Below, piece after piece: positions 17,754 to 26,502 of a stretch of 64,000 nucleotides of DNA. The stretch is from positions 7,587,001 through 7,651,000 of the forward strand of contig NZ_CP146350.1 of the NCBI RefSeq assembly GCF_037055355.1, read 5' to 3'. This DNA is from Streptomyces sp. DG1A-41 (lineage in GTDB: Bacteria > Actinomycetota > Actinomycetes > Streptomycetales > Streptomycetaceae). Numbering within the stretch: position 1 is the stretch's first letter; each line of letters opens with the position of its first letter. A program made the position numbers and the translations under genes. The notes beneath the pieces are model-generated. The model made no database searches. It was not told the origin of the DNA and was given only the letters and a program-made list of their open reading frames with translations.

Positions 17754-20084
17754 ATGGCGGCGGATCGGCTCCCGGATGAAGTGCGGGAGTTCGCGCATTA
17801 CCTGGACGGTCTGCTGGCACGCCTGGACCCGTCCGGGGGCTGGTGCGCGGTGTTCTGGCAGCGTGACCCCGAGGGCATGCGGGCCTGTCTCGACGGGCGT
17901 GAGATGCCGCCCTGGGACGTGGTCGAGGCGCTGCTGCGGGACCTCGCCGGGCAGTACGGCCCGGGGGGCGCGGCACCGGAGACGGAACGCGCCCGGTCCC
18001 TGCATGCCGCCGCGCTCGCCGCGTACGACGCCCGGCCCGGCGGCCGCGACGCCCTGAGCGACCGGCTCGACGTCATGCTCAGCGAGCAGAAATACGCCGC
18101 CGAACGCCAGGCGGACCTGACCCGCCTCCTCGCCACCGCCGCCACCCGCGAAGAGGCCGACACCCTTCGCCTCGACCTGGCCTGGGCCCACGACGACCAC
18201 GAACGCGCGACAGCGCGCTGCGCGGAACTCCGGGCCAGGATGGCCGACTTGGACCGCCGCGAGCGAGGCGTGTCCCCCCTGGCGTGGGGTGCCGGGGATG
18301 GGCGAGGCGGTGGCATGCCGGGGGCTGCCGCAGGGGTGCCCGGCGGCGCCGGCGCGGCGGAGGCCGCGACTCCAGGCGGACGCGGCCCGCACGGCGGTGG
18401 TGCCCCGGACGCCGACGCTGCCTGGTCGGGCGCGTGGCGCAGGCCGAACGGCGGAGGCTTCGCGGGGGCGGAGGGGGGTTCGCGGTCAGGTTCCGGCAGG
18501 GGGGCGAGTCCCGGTGCGGCGGCGGATGGTGGTCAGTCGGCTGGAGGCCGTGGGTACGTGGGTGACGGTCCGGTGTCGGGCAGCGGTCGTGGGTATGCGG
18601 GCGACGGTTCGGCATCGGACAGCGGTCGTGGGTACGCGGGCGACGGTCAGGCCTCGGACAACAGCCGCATGCGATCAGCCAATGGCGGCCCGTATGACTC
18701 CGGGACGCCGGCCTCGCCCTGGCGCCGCGACGAGTCGGCGTCAGCCGCCACGGGTGCCGCCGGTCGTCGTGACCCCCGGTATACGGACGCCGGCAAAGGG
18801 TATGAGCGCAAAACTGGTGCCCAGGACGGCGCGTATCCAAAGGGGTGGGCCGCTTCGCGGGAGGGCTCGGCGGGCGGCACGTCTGGAACCTCTGCGGCTC
18901 CGGCTGGCCGGGATGTCCGGGACGGTGAGTATGCGGCGGGCGGGACCGATTCCGAAGGGGTCGGAGTCGGCGGTGCGTCTGGCGCGTTCGCGGCTCCGGT
19001 CGGCCGGGGCGGAGTCCGGGACGGCGCGTACGTGGCGGGTGGGGCTGCTTCCCGGGAGGCCGGAGCCGGTGGTACGTCCGGGGCGTTCGAGGCCCGGGGC
19101 CACCGGGCCGATGCGTTCGAAGGTGCATATCCGCAGGGCCGGTCTGCCTCCGGGGAGGCGGTAGCCGGTGGTGCGTCCGGCGTGTTCGAGGCCCGGGTCC
19201 GCCGGGCGGATGCCTTCGACGGTGTGTATCCGGAGGGCCGGGCCACCGCCCAGGAAGCCGCAGCCGGCCGCACGCCCGGTGCCTTCGCGGCCCCCGCCCC
19301 CGCCGACCCCGAGCCCACGGCTCCCCAGCCGGCCTCCGTACCCAAGCAACGCAAGCGCCGCCGCGGCAGTGCCCGTTTCGCCGGGATGGTCGAGGAGGAA
19401 GCCGCACCCGTCGTCGTGCCGCCCGCTGCCGCACCGTTGCTCCCCGAACCCGCCCCCGAGACCGGCCGCCGTACGCCGCGTGGTGCGCGGTTCGCCGGGG
19501 CCGCCGAAGAGGTGGGGGAGGAGCGGGCTGAGCCGCGCGCCCCGGCCGCCGGTGGGGCGGAGCGGACGGACGTCGTGCGGACCGTCGAGGCTCTCGCGCG
19601 GCTGCGGAAGGAAGGGCGCAGCGGCGAGGCGCACGCGCTGCTGGTCGAGGCCACGTCCTGGGCCCCGGCCCGGTTCCCGCTGCTCGCGGACGAACTGGAG
19701 CGGGCCGGGCTGGGTGCGGACTGGCAGACCCTGCTCTGGGAGGCCGCCTCGCTGCCCGCCACGCGGCTGGTCGCCGCGGCCGACGCGCTGGGTGCGGCCG
19801 GGCGCGCGGGCGACGGGCAGCAGATTCTGCGGCAGGGTGTCGCCCGGCCCGCGGGCGAGATCGGACAGGCCGTCCTCGGACTCGTCGCCGAGGGGCGTCA
19901 CCGCGAGGTATGGGCGCTGCTCGACGCGTACGTCAGAGCCCGCACCCCCGAGGAGGCGGCCCGCAGCGCCGAGCCTGGCCCGCAGACCCTCGTACCGCTT
20001 CTGCTGGAGGCCGCCCAGGGCGTGTCGGACGAGCGCCGGTGGGACCTCCTGCACGCCCTCCGGGTCGCCGGATACCCTGCCTGA
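17754..20084 (+). CDS. Large repeat-rich protein with disordered centre
   Basis: A 776-residue protein with three regions. Residues ~1-170 are a helical domain (REFAHYLDGLLARLDPSGGW, later a coiled-coil-like ATREEADTLRLDLAWAHDDHERA). Residues ~180-580 are Gly/Ala/Ser-rich and low complexity, with two families of internal repeats. Residues ~605-776 form TPR/HEAT-like helical repeats (TVEALARLRKEGRSGEAHAL..AGRAGDGQQILRQG..EGRHREVWALL). There is no signal peptide or enzyme motif. Similar Streptomyces proteins carry the uninformative label 'UL36 very large tegument protein'. It precedes the pyrimidine cluster on the same strand. A scaffolding role is conceivable but unproven. The central repeats use more A/T-ending codons than their surroundings. 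Confidence 0.7.
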   Translation: MAADRLPDEVREFAHYLDGLLARLDPSGGWCAVFWQRDPEGMRACLDGREMPPWDVVEALLRDLAGQYGPGGAAPETERARSLHAAALAAYDARPGGRDALSDRLDVMLSEQKYAAERQADLTRLLATAATREEADTLRLDLAWAHDDHERATARCAELRARMADLDRRERGVSPLAWGAGDGRGGGMPGAAAGVPGGAGAAEAATPGGRGPHGGGAPDADAAWSGAWRRPNGGGFAGAEGGSRSGSGRGASPGAAADGGQSAGGRGYVGDGPVSGSGRGYAGDGSASDSGRGYAGDGQASDNSRMRSANGGPYDSGTPASPWRRDESASAATGAAGRRDPRYTDAGKGYERKTGAQDGAYPKGWAASREGSAGGTSGTSAAPAGRDVRDGEYAAGGTDSEGVGVGGASGAFAAPVGRGGVRDGAYVAGGAASREAGAGGTSGAFEARGHRADAFEGAYPQGRSASGEAVAGGASGVFEARVRRADAFDGVYPEGRATAQEAAAGRTPGAFAAPAPADPEPTAPQPASVPKQRKRRRGSARFAGMVEEEAAPVVVPPAAAPLLPEPAPETGRRTPRGARFAGAAEEVGEERAEPRAPAAGGAERTDVVRTVEALARLRKEGRSGEAHALLVEATSWAPARFPLLADELERAGLGADWQTLLWEAASLPATRLVAAADALGAAGRAGDGQQILRQGVARPAGEIGQAVLGLVAEGRHREVWALLDAYVRARTPEEAARSAEPGPQTLVPLLLEAAQGVSDERRWDLLHALRVAGYPA
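18546..18662 (+). repeat. Three tandem 39-bp coding repeats
   Basis: The reading frame repeats a 13-residue unit three times: GRGYVGDGPVSGS, GRGYAGDGSASDS, GRGYAGDGQASDN. High nucleotide identity between units suggests recent tandem duplication within the disordered part of the large repeat-rich protein. Confidence 0.85.
18825..19320 (+). repeat. Five imperfect repeats of about 33 residues
   Basis: Successive units start DGAYPKG, DGEYAAG, DGAYVAG, EGAYPQG and DGVYPEG. Most continue with a GG(T/A)SG(A/V)F-type segment and a short Arg-rich end. They are more diverged than the 39-bp units just upstream and define a second repeat family in the same protein. Confidence 0.75.
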
Positions 20085-20196
20085 CCGGGCATGTCGTGCC
20101 CCCGGCGACTCACCCACAGGAGTGCGAATCGCGCCCGGCACCGCGGGTTGGCGACGATGGTCTTGGCAAGCCCGGGCCGGAGGCTTACGTTCGTGG

Positions 20197-20225
20197 CTCT
20201 ACGGCCCGCTTCTACGGGCGTAGAG
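20197..20225 (+). promoter_or_regulatory. Hairpin/inverted repeat upstream of the pyrimidine operon
   Basis: CTCTACG(G)CCCG and CGGGCGTAGAG pair over 11 bp with one bulged G and a 6-nt loop. It ends 29 nt before the first beta-ureidopropionase start. It could be an operator (for example for PucR) or a 5'-leader structure. Confidence 0.45.
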
Positions 20226-20254
20226 GCGCTGACGTCGCGTCGAAGGAGCAGCTC

Positions 20255-21097
20255 ATGGCCAACGTCGTACGTGCCGCCCTGGTCCAGGCCACCTGGACCG
20301 GCGACACCGAGTCCATGGTGGCGAAACACGAGGAGCACGCCCGCGAGGCGGCCCGCCGGGGCGCGAAGATCATCGGTTTCCAGGAAGTCTTCAACAGCCC
20401 TTACTTCTGTCAGGTCGAGGAGCCGGAACACTACCGCTGGGCCGAGCCGGTGCCCGACGGGCCGACCGTGCGGCGCATGCGGGCACTCGCGCGCGAGACC
20501 GGCATGGTGATCGTCGCGCCGGTCTTCGAGGCGGAGCAGCCCGGCTTCTACTACAACACCGCGGCCGTGATCGACGCCGACGGCACCTACCTCGGCAAGT
20601 ACCGCAAGCACCACATCCCGCAGCTCAAGGGCTTCCGCGAGAAGTACTACTTCAAGCCCGGCAACCTCGGCTGGCCCGTCTTCGACACGGCGGCCGGCAA
20701 GGTCGGCGTCTACATCTGCTACGACCGCCACTTCCCGGAGGGCTGGCGCCAGCTGGGACTGAACGGCGCCCAGCTGGTGTACAACCCGTCCGCCACCCAC
20801 CGGAGCCTGTCGTCCCACCTGTGGCGGCTGGAGCAGCCCGCGGCCGCCGTCGCCAACGCCTACTACATCGCCGCGATCAACCGCGTCGGACAGGAGGAGT
20901 ACGGCGACAACGACTTCTACGGGACGAGCTACTTCGTCGACCCCCGCGGGCAGTTCGTGGGAGACGTCGCCGACGACAGCAAGGAGGAGCTCGTGATCCG
21001 GGACCTGGACCTCGACCTCATCGAAGAAGTGCGGCAGACGTGGGCCTTCTACCGCGACCGCCGCCCCGACGCCTACGAAGGACTGGTGCAGCCGTGA
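20255..21097 (+). CDS. N-carbamoyl-beta-alanine amidohydrolase (beta-ureidopropionase), copy 1
   Basis: A 280-residue nitrilase-superfamily C-N hydrolase that converts N-carbamoyl-beta-alanine to beta-alanine, CO2 and ammonia, the last hydrolytic step of reductive uracil degradation. The Glu-Lys-Cys triad is visible: Glu in GFQEVF, Lys in LGKYRKHHIPQ and Cys155 in VYICYDRHFPEG. ATG 20255 has GAAGGAG 6 nt upstream. Its stop overlaps the GTG of the aminotransferase gene by 4 bp (translational coupling). A close paralogue lies at 24129 on the other side of pucR. The precise N-carbamoyl substrate (beta-alanine or D-amino acid) cannot be distinguished by eye. Confidence 0.9.
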   Translation: MANVVRAALVQATWTGDTESMVAKHEEHAREAARRGAKIIGFQEVFNSPYFCQVEEPEHYRWAEPVPDGPTVRRMRALARETGMVIVAPVFEAEQPGFYYNTAAVIDADGTYLGKYRKHHIPQLKGFREKYYFKPGNLGWPVFDTAAGKVGVYICYDRHFPEGWRQLGLNGAQLVYNPSATHRSLSSHLWRLEQPAAAVANAYYIAAINRVGQEEYGDNDFYGTSYFVDPRGQFVGDVADDSKEELVIRDLDLDLIEEVRQTWAFYRDRRPDAYEGLVQP

Positions 21098-22380
21098 CCA
21101 ACGACCTGCTGGGTCGCCACCGGGCCGTGCTCCCCGACTGGCTCGCCCTCTACTACGAGGAGCCCATCGAGATCACCCACGGCGAGGGCCGCCACGTCTG
21201 GGACGCCCACGGCAACCGGTACCTCGACTTCTTCGGCGGCATCCTCACCACGATGACCGCGCACGCCCTGCCCGAGGTGACCAAGGCGGTCAGCGAGCAG
21301 GCCGGGCGGATCATCCACTCCTCGACCCTGTACCTCAACCGGCCGATGGTCGAACTCGCCGAGCGAGTGGCCCAGCTGAGCGGCATTCCGGACGCCCGCG
21401 TCTTCTTCACCACCTCCGGGACCGAGGCCAACGACACCGCCCTGCTGCTCGCCACGACCTACCGGCGCAGCAACACGATCCTGGCGATGCGCAACAGCTA
21501 CCACGGCCGCTCCTTCAGCTCGGTCGGCATCACCGGCAACCGCGGCTGGTCCCCGACCTCGCTGTCCCCGCTCCAGACTTTGTACGTCCACGGCGGCGTG
21601 CGCACCCGCGGCCCGTACGCCTCCCTCAGCGACGACGACTTCATCGCGGCCTGCGTCGACGACCTGAAGGACCTGCTCGGGCACACCCGCGCCCCGGCCG
21701 CGCTGATCGCCGAACCCATCCAGGGTGTCGGCGGCTTCACCTCACCGCCCGACGGGCTGTACGCCGCCTTCCGCGAGGTGCTGCACGAGCACGGCATCCT
21801 GTGGATCGCCGACGAGGTGCAGACCGGCTGGGGACGCACCGGCGAGCACTTCTGGGGCTGGCAGGCCCACGGGCGCAGCGGGCCGCCGGACATCATGACC
21901 TTCGCCAAGGGCATCGGCAACGGCATGTCCATCGGCGGTGTCGTCGCCCGCTCCGAGATCATGAACTGCCTCGACTCCAACAGCATCTCCACGTTCGGCG
22001 GCACCCAGATCACCATGGCCGCAGGCCTCGCCAACCTCAACTACCTGCTGGAACACGACCTCCAGGGCAACGCCCGGCGCGTCGGCGGCCTGCTCATCGA
22101 GCGGCTGCGGGCCGCCGCCGCACACGTGCCGGCCGTACGGGAGGTACGCGGACGCGGACTGATGATCGGCATCGAGATCACCAAGCCGGGGACTAACGAG
22201 GCCGACCCGCAGGCCGCGGCCGCCGTCCTGGAGGCGGCCCGCGAGGGCGGCCTGCTGATCGGCAAGGGGGGCGGTCACAACACCAGCGTCCTGCGCGTCG
22301 CCCCGCCGCTGTCCCTCAACGTCGCGGAGGCGGAGGAAGGCGCCGCGATCCTCGAGAACGCTCTGAGGAGCATCCAGTAG
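21094..22380 (+). CDS. Class III aminotransferase, probable beta-alanine:2-oxoacid transaminase
   Basis: A 428-residue PLP enzyme of the acetylornithine/GABA aminotransferase class. Motifs are FTTSGTEANDTA (phosphate contact), YHGRSFSS, IAEPIQGVGGF, LWIADEVQTGWGRTG (the Asp that pairs with the pyridine nitrogen) and TFAKGIGNGMSIGG (PLP lysine). In this setting it most likely transfers the amino group of beta-alanine to an oxoacid, giving malonate semialdehyde. It is translationally coupled to the beta-ureidopropionase through GTGA and is followed 27 bp later by pucR. Confidence 0.9.
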   Translation: MTNDLLGRHRAVLPDWLALYYEEPIEITHGEGRHVWDAHGNRYLDFFGGILTTMTAHALPEVTKAVSEQAGRIIHSSTLYLNRPMVELAERVAQLSGIPDARVFFTTSGTEANDTALLLATTYRRSNTILAMRNSYHGRSFSSVGITGNRGWSPTSLSPLQTLYVHGGVRTRGPYASLSDDDFIAACVDDLKDLLGHTRAPAALIAEPIQGVGGFTSPPDGLYAAFREVLHEHGILWIADEVQTGWGRTGEHFWGWQAHGRSGPPDIMTFAKGIGNGMSIGGVVARSEIMNCLDSNSISTFGGTQITMAAGLANLNYLLEHDLQGNARRVGGLLIERLRAAAAHVPAVREVRGRGLMIGIEITKPGTNEADPQAAAAVLEAAREGGLLIGKGGGHNTSVLRVAPPLSLNVAEAEEGAAILENALRSIQ

Positions 22381-22407
22381 CAGTGAACTGAACAAGGGAA
22401 CGGCACC

Positions 22408-23973
22408 ATGACCACCACCTTGGATTCCCTGGAACCCGCGCTGTCGGTCCGGCAGGTCCTCACCCTGGAGCGGGTGCTCGCCGGGGAGCCCGAGGTGGTG
22501 GCCGGCGCGAGCCACCTCGACCGGCCGGTGCGCTGGGTGCACGTCGCCGAGGCGGCCGACGTCGGCGTGATGCTCAGCGGCGGCGAGATGGTCCTCACCA
22601 CCGGCGTGCTGCTCGCCGGCGACGAGGAGAAGCAGGCCGAGTACGTCCGGTCGCTGCACCGCGCGGAGGCCGCCGCCGTCGTCCTCGGACTCGGCCGCGC
22701 CTTCCCCGCCGCACCGGACGTGATGCGCCGGGCGGCCGAACGGTGCGGGCTGCCGATGGTCGTCCTGCACCGGCCCTTCCCCTTCGCCGAGCTGACCGAG
22801 GAGGTCCAGTCACGGCTCGTGCGACGCAAGTTCGCCGCCGTCAGCCTCTCCGAGGCCGTCCGCACCGAACTCACCGCCCTGATCACCGCGGGCGCCCCGC
22901 TGCAACGCCTGCTCGACGAGGTCGCCCGGCACAGCGCCTGCCCGGTCGTCGTCACCAACCTCGCCCACCGTGTCCTCGGCACGGCGGGGGAGCGGCCGGC
23001 GGTGGACGACGTGCTGCGCGACTGGGAGCGCATCGCCCGCCAGGCCGGCGGCACCGAGGGCGACGGCTGGATACGGGCCGAACTGGGCGGACGCGGGGAG
23101 CGCTGGGGCCGGATCGTGCTGTGCGGCTACCGGGGCGACACCGCCACCGGACGGCTGCTGGCCGACCGCGCAGCCGAGGCCCTCGTCCTGCACCGCATGC
23201 TCGGCGGCGGCGCCGCGTGCTCCTGGGAGGAGCAGTCCGCGCAGGGCCTGCTGACCGACCTGGTCAGCGGCGTCGTACCGGCGCGCCAGCTGCTGCCCCG
23301 GGCGCGCGCGGCCGGGCTGCCGGTCAACCGGCGGACGTTCGTGCCGCTGGTCGTCCGTGACGGCGACACCTCCCGGCTCGACCGGCTGCTGCGTCTGCTG
23401 GGCCTGCCCGGCCTGGTCGCCGAACTGGCCGACGGAGCCACCGCCGTGCTGCTCAGCCTCGCCCGCGACCAGGACGCGGACGCCCTCGCCGCGCACTTCG
23501 CGACCCGGCTGCGCGCCGAGTCCGGCCCGGCCCGAACGGTCGTCGCCGCGGCCGACCCCCGGGTCGTCTGGGACGACGTCCCCGCCGGACTGCGCGAGGC
23601 CCAGCACGTGGCGGACGCCGTCGCCGACTCCGTCGCCGCCCTCGACCTCCCCCCGGTCGTCCGCCTGCGGGACGTCCACCTGCGGGGCCTGATCCGCCTG
23701 CTGCGCGATGACCCGCACGTGCAGTCCTTCGCGGAGCGGGAGCTGGACGGGCTGCTGCGCGAGGCCGACGAGGACCTGCTGTCCGTGCTGCGCACCTACC
23801 TCGCCACCGGCCGCAACAAGTCCCGGACCGCCCAGCTCCACCATGTCTCCCGGCCCGCCCTCTACCGCCGCCTGGAAGCCATACAGGTCCGCCTCGGGGT
23901 GGACCTCGACGACTTCGAGCAGGCCGCCTCGGTGCACATCGCACTCCTCGCGCACGACGCGCAACAGCAGTGA
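22408..23973 (+). CDS. PucR-family transcriptional regulator
   Basis: A 521-residue purine-catabolism-type regulator. The N-terminal PucR domain (SVRQVLTLERVLAGEPEVVAG, LDRPVRWVHVAE, LSGGEMVLTTGVLL) is the presumed ligand sensor. A GAF-like middle follows. The C-terminal helix-turn-helix (LSVLRTYLATGRNKSRTAQLHHVSRPALYRRL) is of the CdaR/PucR type. It is embedded in the operon it probably controls. The direct repeats in the next intergenic region are plausible binding sites. The inducer is probably a pyrimidine or hydantoin breakdown product. Confidence 0.9.
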   Translation: MTTTLDSLEPALSVRQVLTLERVLAGEPEVVAGASHLDRPVRWVHVAEAADVGVMLSGGEMVLTTGVLLAGDEEKQAEYVRSLHRAEAAAVVLGLGRAFPAAPDVMRRAAERCGLPMVVLHRPFPFAELTEEVQSRLVRRKFAAVSLSEAVRTELTALITAGAPLQRLLDEVARHSACPVVVTNLAHRVLGTAGERPAVDDVLRDWERIARQAGGTEGDGWIRAELGGRGERWGRIVLCGYRGDTATGRLLADRAAEALVLHRMLGGGAACSWEEQSAQGLLTDLVSGVVPARQLLPRARAAGLPVNRRTFVPLVVRDGDTSRLDRLLRLLGLPGLVAELADGATAVLLSLARDQDADALAAHFATRLRAESGPARTVVAAADPRVVWDDVPAGLREAQHVADAVADSVAALDLPPVVRLRDVHLRGLIRLLRDDPHVQSFAERELDGLLREADEDLLSVLRTYLATGRNKSRTAQLHHVSRPALYRRLEAIQVRLGVDLDDFEQAASVHIALLAHDAQQQ

Positions 23974-24010
23974 AACACCCGACCACCTGGGAAAACGGCG
24001 GTGAAACATG

Positions 24011-24106
24011 GGCTCACGGCAGAGTGACACGGTGACACGCCGCAGGCCTTCAGACGTGACACGGTGCAACTCAAAGAGGACTTCGCGACTTCCTAGGCTC
24101 ACGGCA
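24011..24106 (+). promoter_or_regulatory. Paired direct repeats between pucR and the second amidohydrolase
   Basis: GTGACACGGTG occurs at 24024-24034 and 24056-24066, starts 32 bp apart (about three helical turns). GGCTCACGGCA occurs at 24011-24021 and 24096-24106, bracketing the first pair. Ordered direct repeats in a 155-bp promoter region suggest regulator sites, most simply for PucR. Confidence 0.55.
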
Positions 24107-24128
24107 CACCGAGCGACCGGAGGTCCCG

Positions 24129-24971
24129 ATGAGCCGAGTGATCCGTGCCGCCGTCTTCCAGACCGCCTGGACGGGCGACAAGGAGTCGATGATCCAGGTC
24201 CACGAGCAGGCGGCCCGCGACGCGGCCGCGCAGGGTGCTCAAGTCCTGTGCTTCCAGGAGCTGTTCTACGGACCGTACTTCTGCCAGGTCCAGGACCCGG
24301 CCTTCTACGAGTACGCCGAGCAGATCCCCGAGGGCCCGATCGTCCGCCGCTTCCAGGCCCTCGCCAAGGAGCTGGGCATCGTCCTGGTCCTGCCGATGTA
24401 CGAGGAGGAACAGCCCGGCGTCCTCTACAACACCGCCGCCGTGATCGACGCGGACGGCTCCTACCTCGGCAAGTACCGCAAGACGCACATCCCGCAGGTC
24501 AGGGGCTTCTGGGAGAAGTTCTACTTCCGCCCGGGCAACAGCGGCTGGCCGATCTTCGAGACCGCCGTGGGCAGGATCGGCGTCTACATCTGCTACGACC
24601 GCCACTTCCCCGAGGGCTGGCGGGCGCTCGGCCTCGCGGGCGCCGAGATCGTCTTCAACCCCTCGGCCACCTCGCGCGGCCTGTCCGGCTACCTCTGGCA
24701 GCTGGAACAGCCGGCGGCGGCCGTCGCCAACGAGTACTTCGTGGGCGCGATCAACCGGGTCGGAGTCGAGGAGTACGGCGACAACGACTTCTACGGGACG
24801 TCGTACTTCGTCGACCCGGAGGCCCAGTTCGTCGGCGAGGTTGCCAGCGACAAGGAGCCCGAACTGGTCGTCCGAGACCTCGACATGGCCAAACTCCGAG
24901 AGGTCCGCGACCGCTGGCAGTTCTACAGGGACCGCGCGCCCGGGGCGTACGGCCCGCTGACAGCACCTTAG
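24129..24971 (+). CDS. N-carbamoyl-beta-alanine amidohydrolase (beta-ureidopropionase), copy 2
   Basis: A 280-residue nitrilase-superfamily enzyme very similar along its whole length to the product of 20255-21097. The same triad is visible: Glu in CFQELF, Lys in LGKYRKTHIPQ and Cys in VYICYDRHFPEG. It differs mainly in the substrate-lining N-terminal half (ELFYGPYFCQVQDPAFYEYAEQ instead of EVFNSPYFCQVEEPEHYRWAEP). It has its own promoter region and heads the second half of the locus, followed by dihydropyrimidinase. Keeping two copies suggests different carbamoyl substrates, for example from uracil versus thymine or hydantoins. Confidence 0.9.
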   Translation: MSRVIRAAVFQTAWTGDKESMIQVHEQAARDAAAQGAQVLCFQELFYGPYFCQVQDPAFYEYAEQIPEGPIVRRFQALAKELGIVLVLPMYEEEQPGVLYNTAAVIDADGSYLGKYRKTHIPQVRGFWEKFYFRPGNSGWPIFETAVGRIGVYICYDRHFPEGWRALGLAGAEIVFNPSATSRGLSGYLWQLEQPAAAVANEYFVGAINRVGVEEYGDNDFYGTSYFVDPEAQFVGEVASDKEPELVVRDLDMAKLREVRDRWQFYRDRAPGAYGPLTAP

Positions 24972-24995
24972 AAACGCCCGCGAGGGGAGAGACTT

Positions 24996-25051
24996 CAGGG
25001 GCGCGGGACCGCGTTCGATATGCGGCTACCGCCGCGTGGGCGCGACCAGCC
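24996..25051 (+). repeat. Dispersed Streptomyces-type intergenic repeat, copy 2
   Basis: AGGGGCGCGGGAC, then GCGGC-TAC-CGCCGCG, then TGGGCGCGACCAGCC: same order and nearly the same sequence as 13799-13852 in opposite orientation. As there, it comes just after a gene's stop codon. Confidence 0.65.
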
Positions 25052-25092
25052 ACACACACCGGCACGTACCGACTGCGAGGAGCGACCACGAC

Positions 25093-26493
25093 ATGAGCCG
25101 TACAGTCATCCGCGGCGGCCTCGTCATCACCGCATCCGACGAGATCCACGCCGACGTCCTGATCGAGGACGGCCGAATCGCCGCCCTCGCAACCTCCGGA
25201 ACCCCCGCCGCCGAGGCCTTCACCGCGGACCGGACGATCGACGCCACCGGAAAGTACGTCATCCCCGGCGGCGTCGACGCCCACACCCACATGGAGCTGC
25301 CCTTCGGCGGCACCTTCGCCTCCGACACCTTCGAAACCGGCACCCGCGCCGCCGCCTGGGGCGGCACGACCACGATCATCGACTTCGCCGTGCAGAGCGT
25401 CGGGCACGCCCTGCGCGAGGGCCTGGACGCCTGGCACGCCAAGGCCGAGGGCAACTGCGCCATCGACTACGGCTTCCACATGATCGTCTCCGACGTGAAC
25501 CAGGAGACGCTCAAGGAGATGGACCTGCTGATCGAGGAGGGCGTCACCTCCTTCAAGCAGTTCATGGCCTACCCGGGCGTCTTCTACAGCGACGACGGCC
25601 AGATCCTGCGCGCCATGCAGCGCTCCGCCGAGAACGGCGGCCTGATCATGATGCACGCCGAGAACGGCATCGCGATCGACGTCCTGGTCGAGCAGGCACT
25701 GGCCCGGGGCGAGACCGACCCGCGCTACCACGGCGAGGTCCGCAAGGCCCTGCTGGAGGCCGAGGCCACCCACCGTGCCATCAAGCTCGCGCAGGTCGCG
25801 GGCGCGCCCCTGTACGTCGTGCACGTCTCGGCCATGGAGGCGGTCGCCGAGCTGGCCCGGGCACGCGACGAGGGGCTGAACGTCTTCGGGGAGACCTGCC
25901 CGCAGTACCTGTTCCTGTCCACCGACAACCTCGCCGAGCCGGACTTCGAGGGCGCGAAGTACGTGTGCAGCACCCCGCTGAGGCCCCGCGAGCACCAGGC
26001 CAAGCTGTGGCAGGGGCTGCGCACGAACGACCTCCAGGTCGTCTCCACCGACCACTGCCCCTTCTGCTTCGTGGGCCAGAAGGAACTCGGCCGGGGCGAC
26101 TTCTCCAAGATCCCCAACGGCCTCCCGGGCGTCGAGAACCGTATGGACCTGCTCCACCAGGCCGTCCTCGACGGGCACATCTCGCGCCGCCGCTGGATCG
26201 AGATCGCCTGCGCCACCCCGGCCCGGATGTTCGGCCTGTACCCGAAGAAGGGCACCATCGCGCCGGGCGCCGACGCCGACGTCGTCATCTACGATCCGCA
26301 CGCCGAGCAGGTCATGTCGGCTGCAGAGCACCACATGAACGTCGACTACTCGGCGTACGAGGGCAAGCGCGTCACCGGCCGCGTCGAGACGGTCCTCTCG
26401 CGTGGCGTGCCCGTCATCACCGAGCGGGAGTACACCGGGCACGCCGGGCACGGCGTCTTCACCCCGCGTTCCACCTGTCAGTACCTCAACTAG
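25093..26493 (+). CDS. hydA: Dihydropyrimidinase / D-hydantoinase
   Basis: A 466-residue amidohydrolase-superfamily enzyme that opens the ring of 5,6-dihydrouracil, dihydrothymine or 5-substituted hydantoins. The binuclear zinc ligands are visible: GGVDAHTHMELPF (His-x-His), the carbamylated Lys in GVTSFKQFMAYPG, His in MMHAENG and VVHVSA, and Asp in VSTDHCPF. The C-terminal GADADVVIYDP strand is typical. ATG 25093 with GAGGAG upstream is preferred over the in-frame 25036 start. It is followed 9 bp later by an LLM oxidoreductase gene, so the two are co-translated. Confidence 0.95.
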   Translation: MSRTVIRGGLVITASDEIHADVLIEDGRIAALATSGTPAAEAFTADRTIDATGKYVIPGGVDAHTHMELPFGGTFASDTFETGTRAAAWGGTTTIIDFAVQSVGHALREGLDAWHAKAEGNCAIDYGFHMIVSDVNQETLKEMDLLIEEGVTSFKQFMAYPGVFYSDDGQILRAMQRSAENGGLIMMHAENGIAIDVLVEQALARGETDPRYHGEVRKALLEAEATHRAIKLAQVAGAPLYVVHVSAMEAVAELARARDEGLNVFGETCPQYLFLSTDNLAEPDFEGAKYVCSTPLRPREHQAKLWQGLRTNDLQVVSTDHCPFCFVGQKELGRGDFSKIPNGLPGVENRMDLLHQAVLDGHISRRRWIEIACATPARMFGLYPKKGTIAPGADADVVIYDPHAEQVMSAAEHHMNVDYSAYEGKRVTGRVETVLSRGVPVITEREYTGHAGHGVFTPRSTCQYLN

Positions 26494-26502
26494 GAGTGGT
26501 GG

